Shown here piece after piece: positions 13,029 through 15,822 of a stretch of DNA of 15,822 bases; the first letter of the stretch is position 1; each line of letters begins with the position of its first letter. A program made the position numbers and the translations under genes. Source of the stretch: Lentisphaerota bacterium (GTDB lineage Bacteria > Verrucomicrobiota > Lentisphaeria > Oligosphaerales > Oligosphaeraceae); assembly GCA_012800625.1 (NCBI GenBank), contig JAAZIY010000192.1:1-15822 (forward strand), written 5' to 3'. The notes beneath the pieces are model-generated. The model was not told where the DNA came from. It saw nothing but the letters and a program-made list of their open reading frames with translations, and did no database searches.

Positions 13029-15503
13029 TTAGAGTTTTTTGGCAAGCTGCTCGATCATCTCAAGAAAAATTTCATCATTGAAGAACGGGTTGTCATCGAG
13101 GTCGTCCTCGTCCTCGGGCAGCTGGTATTCGTTGTCGAATTGTTCTTCTGTGAAGCTGATGTTTTCGATGAACAAGGGCAGTTTTTTCTTTTGTTTTCGA
13201 GCTTTCGGCGGGTATGCATTCCAGTTTGCGTAGTTCGAATCCTCTTCGGTCTGCGAGCATTCCTTAAAGATTTTCTCTTTGGTCTTCACGCCTAGCCTGT
13301 CTGCCCGGTTTTGCAGCCAACTTTTTGTCTGGTTCAGGTTTTTCAGATAGGCATCCAGATTCTTCAATGCGGCGATGAGGTTATTTTCATGACAGAGCTT
13401 GTATGCCAGGATCAGGTTGTCACTGCAGCGCAGCCTGAGTTTTCGCCTAATGTAGTCGCTGTACTGGTAATTTACCTCAAGGATCATTTGCAGGAGATGC
13501 TGTTTGCTCATCATGAAGCCGGGCAGCAGCGGGTCATTTCTGCCAATGGCCTGGGTGATGACCTGGTCTAGGTTACGCAGGCAGTTTCGCGCTATGGGCT
13601 GTCTTATGTTATGGCTCAGGAATATCTGGCAAAGCTCCCAGATGCGCTGGCTGGGGACGGCGTCCAGGTTTAGCAGGCGAAGCGGGGGCATATGCAGGTT
13701 GCCCAAGTCAAACTGCCCCCAAACCGGGTCGGCAAAGTAGAGCAACGCCTCGGTTTCATTGAAAAACGCCGCCGCCTCATAGTCGAGGGTTCTTTTGGGC
13801 AAGTCGTTTGGTTCTGGGCGGTAAGCCAGCTCAAACATACGGGATTCCAGGCAGGAGCTAATGATGAGCGGCCCCTCAGCTGCAGCGGCGCCTTTTTTCC
13901 CTGGGAAAAGGCTTTTATGGAAGCCGTCCAGGAGCAGTTTTTCCCTGCCTGAGACGCTGCCGGCGCTTTGCAATGGTTTTTTTTCTGTTTGTTTTTTTTC
14001 GTCTTGCAGGTGTTGTTCTATTGCCAGCAATTGCGTCAGCATGGGCAGTTCGGGGTCCAGGGGGCTTAGTTCGGTCAATCTTCGCAGGTGTCCGGCGGCC
14101 TTGGTCAGTGCTTTTCGCTCTCTTGCCGAGGAGATGAGCAGTTTCAGCGGTCTGGGGTCTTCCGGAAAGTGCTTGCTCCATTGCAGGAGTATATCGTCGC
14201 TTTTCGCCGGGCTGATTACGGCCACGGCGCATTGCTGCCATTTGTTATAGCTTTCTGCCAATGGAAAGCAGTCGCAGCTATTTTCCCAGCAGTCTTCCAT
14301 ATCGTCATAATAGTCTTCAAGCATCTCTGCCTTCTGGCTTGTGTCCATATACCTGGCATTATGCAGCCTTTGATGGCATCTAATCGAGTATAGGGTGGCC
14401 AGATGGTCCCAGGCCAGGGCACGTTCCAGCTTGGACAGCTCCGGCGCTTTCACGTAGACATTCCAGCCGTCCAGGTTGGCCAGCAGCCTTTGGTGCTGCA
14501 GTGTGCAGAAAAGTCTCTGCGGGTTGTCAGCCAGCGTGGCGAACTCGTCTATTTTCGAGGCTATGGGCAGCTGCTTGGCGAAATGCATCAGCGCGCCGAA
14601 CAGGCCATAGTATAACACCGGAGAGCGCTGCGCCATCTCGGCGGTGAAAATATGCTGCAGCAGGCTTTTGACGGCTTCGGTATTTCCTTTTTGCAGCTGT
14701 TCGTCCAGTTCGCTGATTTGCCTGTAGAACGAATTTTCAGTGCATGCCAGTTTGATGCGCTGCTGGCTTTTTGTGTTGGCCTGCCAGTTTTGTTTCATCA
14801 AGTCCATCAGCTGTCCGGCCAGCTGATGCAGCGGCGAGGCCGGTTCTATGCGTTTCAGGTGTTCGTTTGCCTGCTCGCTTTGCTTGTCGTAAAAGTAGGC
14901 CAGCCCGTTAATCAGCAGACGCCAGGCCAGGAAAGGCGAGCGCCGCCCTATGCTCTGGTTAAGCTGATTCAGTGCAGCGGACTCGCCTTTTTCGATCTGC
15001 CTCCAGAGCTTCATGATAAGGCTGGCTTCTTTATGCAGGGGATGTTCGGCCTTGAAGTGCCCGCAATCCAGGATTTCCCCGGGGTCTCTCATAAGATGCC
15101 TGACAAAGGCCTGCAGCTGGCTTTGCACGCCGGGGTCGCTCTCGTATTTCTGAAAGTATGCCTTGTCGCTGTCCTGCCAGTGCAGCAGTGCCAGGAACTG
15201 TTCTTGCAGTTGGCCTTGCAGGCTCGGATAGCGCTTGAGGGTGGCCTTGTAGAGTTCGCTTAGCTGTCTGTACTCCTTGGCCTGGTACATCTGCAAGAGG
15301 CGTTGCTCCAGGGTTTCCTGGGCCTTGGGCAGCATTTCCGCCTCGAGAGGGACAAGCTCGAAATATTCGCGCATGAGTCGAAAGGCCTTGCGGCTCTCGC
15401 CTCCTTGCAGGGCTTGCAGCCAGTTGTCGCGCAGCTGCTCCGGATCGTTAAACAACAAGGGCTGCTGCGAATTCTGTTTGCGTTTTTGTTTCTTTCTTGC
15501 CAT
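13029..15503 (-). CDS. Large alpha-solenoid (TPR-like) protein of unknown function heading the Hsp70 operon
   Basis: I cannot assign a named family. The 824-residue protein from the ATG at 15503 begins with a lysine/arginine-rich tail (MARKKQKRKQ); a TTG 12 bp upstream is a less likely start. No signal peptide or membrane segment is visible. Most of the protein is helical repeat: FLAWRLLINGLAYFYDKQSE (about 191-210) followed by A-N-E-H-L-K-R-I-E resembles TPR pairs, and similar helices recur to about 520. A lysine/glutamine-rich linker separates this from a second helical part that includes a GKKGAAAAEG stretch. The C-terminus is very acidic (EDEDDLDDNPFFNDEIF), as in many chaperone-binding tails. 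It is first of five same-strand genes and ends 71 bp before the preferred J-protein start. A role as adaptor, scaffold or client of the Hsp70 is inferred from position only. Confidence 0.85.
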   Translation of the reverse strand: MARKKQKRKQNSQQPLLFNDPEQLRDNWLQALQGGESRKAFRLMREYFELVPLEAEMLPKAQETLEQRLLQMYQAKEYRQLSELYKATLKRYPSLQGQLQEQFLALLHWQDSDKAYFQKYESDPGVQSQLQAFVRHLMRDPGEILDCGHFKAEHPLHKEASLIMKLWRQIEKGESAALNQLNQSIGRRSPFLAWRLLINGLAYFYDKQSEQANEHLKRIEPASPLHQLAGQLMDLMKQNWQANTKSQQRIKLACTENSFYRQISELDEQLQKGNTEAVKSLLQHIFTAEMAQRSPVLYYGLFGALMHFAKQLPIASKIDEFATLADNPQRLFCTLQHQRLLANLDGWNVYVKAPELSKLERALAWDHLATLYSIRCHQRLHNARYMDTSQKAEMLEDYYDDMEDCWENSCDCFPLAESYNKWQQCAVAVISPAKSDDILLQWSKHFPEDPRPLKLLISSARERKALTKAAGHLRRLTELSPLDPELPMLTQLLAIEQHLQDEKKQTEKKPLQSAGSVSGREKLLLDGFHKSLFPGKKGAAAAEGPLIISSCLESRMFELAYRPEPNDLPKRTLDYEAAAFFNETEALLYFADPVWGQFDLGNLHMPPLRLLNLDAVPSQRIWELCQIFLSHNIRQPIARNCLRNLDQVITQAIGRNDPLLPGFMMSKQHLLQMILEVNYQYSDYIRRKLRLRCSDNLILAYKLCHENNLIAALKNLDAYLKNLNQTKSWLQNRADRLGVKTKEKIFKECSQTEEDSNYANWNAYPPKARKQKKKLPLFIENISFTEEQFDNEYQLPEDEDDLDDNPFFNDEIFLEMIEQLAKKL

Positions 15504-15523
15504 GAGGCTATCCAATAAAAGTA

Positions 15524-15540
15524 AAACTATAATATAATAT
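15524..15540 (-). promoter_or_regulatory. Candidate -10 region for the Hsp70-module operon
   Basis: The minus strand reads ATATTATATTATAGTTTTAC about 25-40 bp before the ATG at 15503, a dense AT-rich stretch with TATATT/TATTAT -10-like hexamers in an otherwise GC-rich sequence. No good -35 is evident (CTTCTT at about 18 bp is poor). The same stretch reads TATAAT twice on the plus strand, so direction is ambiguous. I found no CIRCE inverted repeat (TTAGCACTC-N9-GAGTGCTAA) nearby. Confidence 0.35.
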
Positions 15541-15615
15541 CATGAAAGCAGACGATGAAGAAGCTCGCATAAAATATGATTTTCTAGTAGTAATGGAGTT
15601 TTTTTTTGACAGGGT

Positions 15616-15654
15616 CAGGATTCTGGACACGAAAACACACGAAGGCACACAAGT
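15616..15654 (+). repeat. Decamer repeat element, site D (leader plus 3 units)
   Basis: The leader CAGGATTCTG (15616-15625) is followed by GGACACGAAA (15625-15634), ACACACGAAG (15635-15644) and a degenerate third unit, GCACACAAGT. It lies upstream of the Hsp70-module operon, in the same orientation as sites A-C. Confidence 0.78.
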
Positions 15655-15794
15655 GAACAAAATGCGACGATGCGACCGATGTGAATGACAACCAAAACAA
15701 GATAAACAAACTAGAAACTAAAGCCAACTACAGGAAAGCAAGCCTAGACACGTACGCAATCCACAGCATTATTTGTGTTTAAGGTGCTGAGGTC

Positions 15795-15820
15795 GGAGCG
15801 CCGGCTTCAAGCCGGCATAC
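15795..15820. repeat. Palindromic GCCGGC-type repeat at window edge
   Basis: GCCGGCTT (15800-15807), a single C, and AAGCCGGC (15809-15816) form a perfect 8-1-8 palindrome flanked by GGAGC and ATAC. It resembles short palindromic repeats with a GGAGCGCCGGC core that I recall as dispersed in some PVC-type and other environmental genomes. Only one copy is visible and the window ends 6 bp later. Confidence 0.6.
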
Positions 15821-15822
15821 AA

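Larger units (their letters stand above)
15541..15822. other. Non-coding right flank with repeats
   Basis: This stretch holds no convincing gene. It contains a 48-codon plus-strand reading frame (15542-15688) that runs straight through repeat element D, a run of nine T residues (15599-15607), an A-rich low-complexity tract to about 15730, and a palindromic repeat at the edge. The base composition is clearly more AT-rich than in the flanking genes. Confidence 0.6.

Noticed and set aside
15504..15600. Heat-shock operator (CIRCE) upstream of the chaperone operon.
   Set aside because: No TTAGCACTC-N9-GAGTGCTAA-like inverted repeat found by eye.

Overview
The window looks like an internal piece of a chromosome from a moderately GC-rich, free-living heterotrophic bacterium. 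I see no phage, plasmid, transposase, rRNA, tRNA or CRISPR signal. A non-secreted-looking GH78 rhamnosidase beside a sugar-type FAD oxidoreductase, a SWIM/SNF2 pair, and several families of short intergenic repeats fit the Lentisphaerota/Kiritimatiellota/Verrucomicrobiota (PVC) genomes I know. That placement is weak, because no phylogenetic marker is present.

Layout, left to right. (1) 3-2475, plus strand: the 3' two thirds of a two-domain NAD+ synthetase whose glutaminase domain appears to have lost its catalytic cysteine, then overlapping shikimate kinase (aroK) and type II dehydroquinase (aroQ). (2) 2554-6492, minus strand: an SNF2-family helicase followed 3 bp later by a SWIM zinc-finger protein that carries an 11-residue tandem repeat and two XRE-like helix-turn-helix domains. 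(3) 6493-6726: a divergent intergenic region with an eight-unit 9-bp minisatellite. (4) 6727-9668, plus strand: an FAD-dependent oxidoreductase and a short GH78 alpha-L-rhamnosidase-like enzyme, probably for processing imported plant or algal sugars. (5) 9765-15503, minus strand: a tight five-gene Hsp70 module, in transcription order a large alpha-solenoid protein of unknown function, a miniature J-domain protein with a degenerate HPD motif, a divergent GrpE, a DnaK-like Hsp70 with a reduced acidic lid, and a small zinc-ribbon/TPR-like protein. (6) 15504-15822: non-coding, with a promoter candidate, a repeat element and a perfect 8-1-8 palindrome cut off near the window edge.

The Hsp70 module is the best candidate for a little-described system. 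J protein, GrpE and Hsp70 form a complete ATPase cycle, and their gene spacing (8-bp overlap, then a 1-bp gap) implies coordinated expression. The large solenoid and the zinc-ribbon protein look like dedicated substrate adaptors or clients. No CIRCE operator is visible, so this is probably not the housekeeping DnaK system.

A second theme is a repeat element at four intergenic sites, always in the same orientation: a 10-bp leader (CAGRATTYWG at three sites) followed by 3-6 decamers resembling RNACACNAAG. At two sites the element supplies the last codons and stop codon of the adjacent gene.
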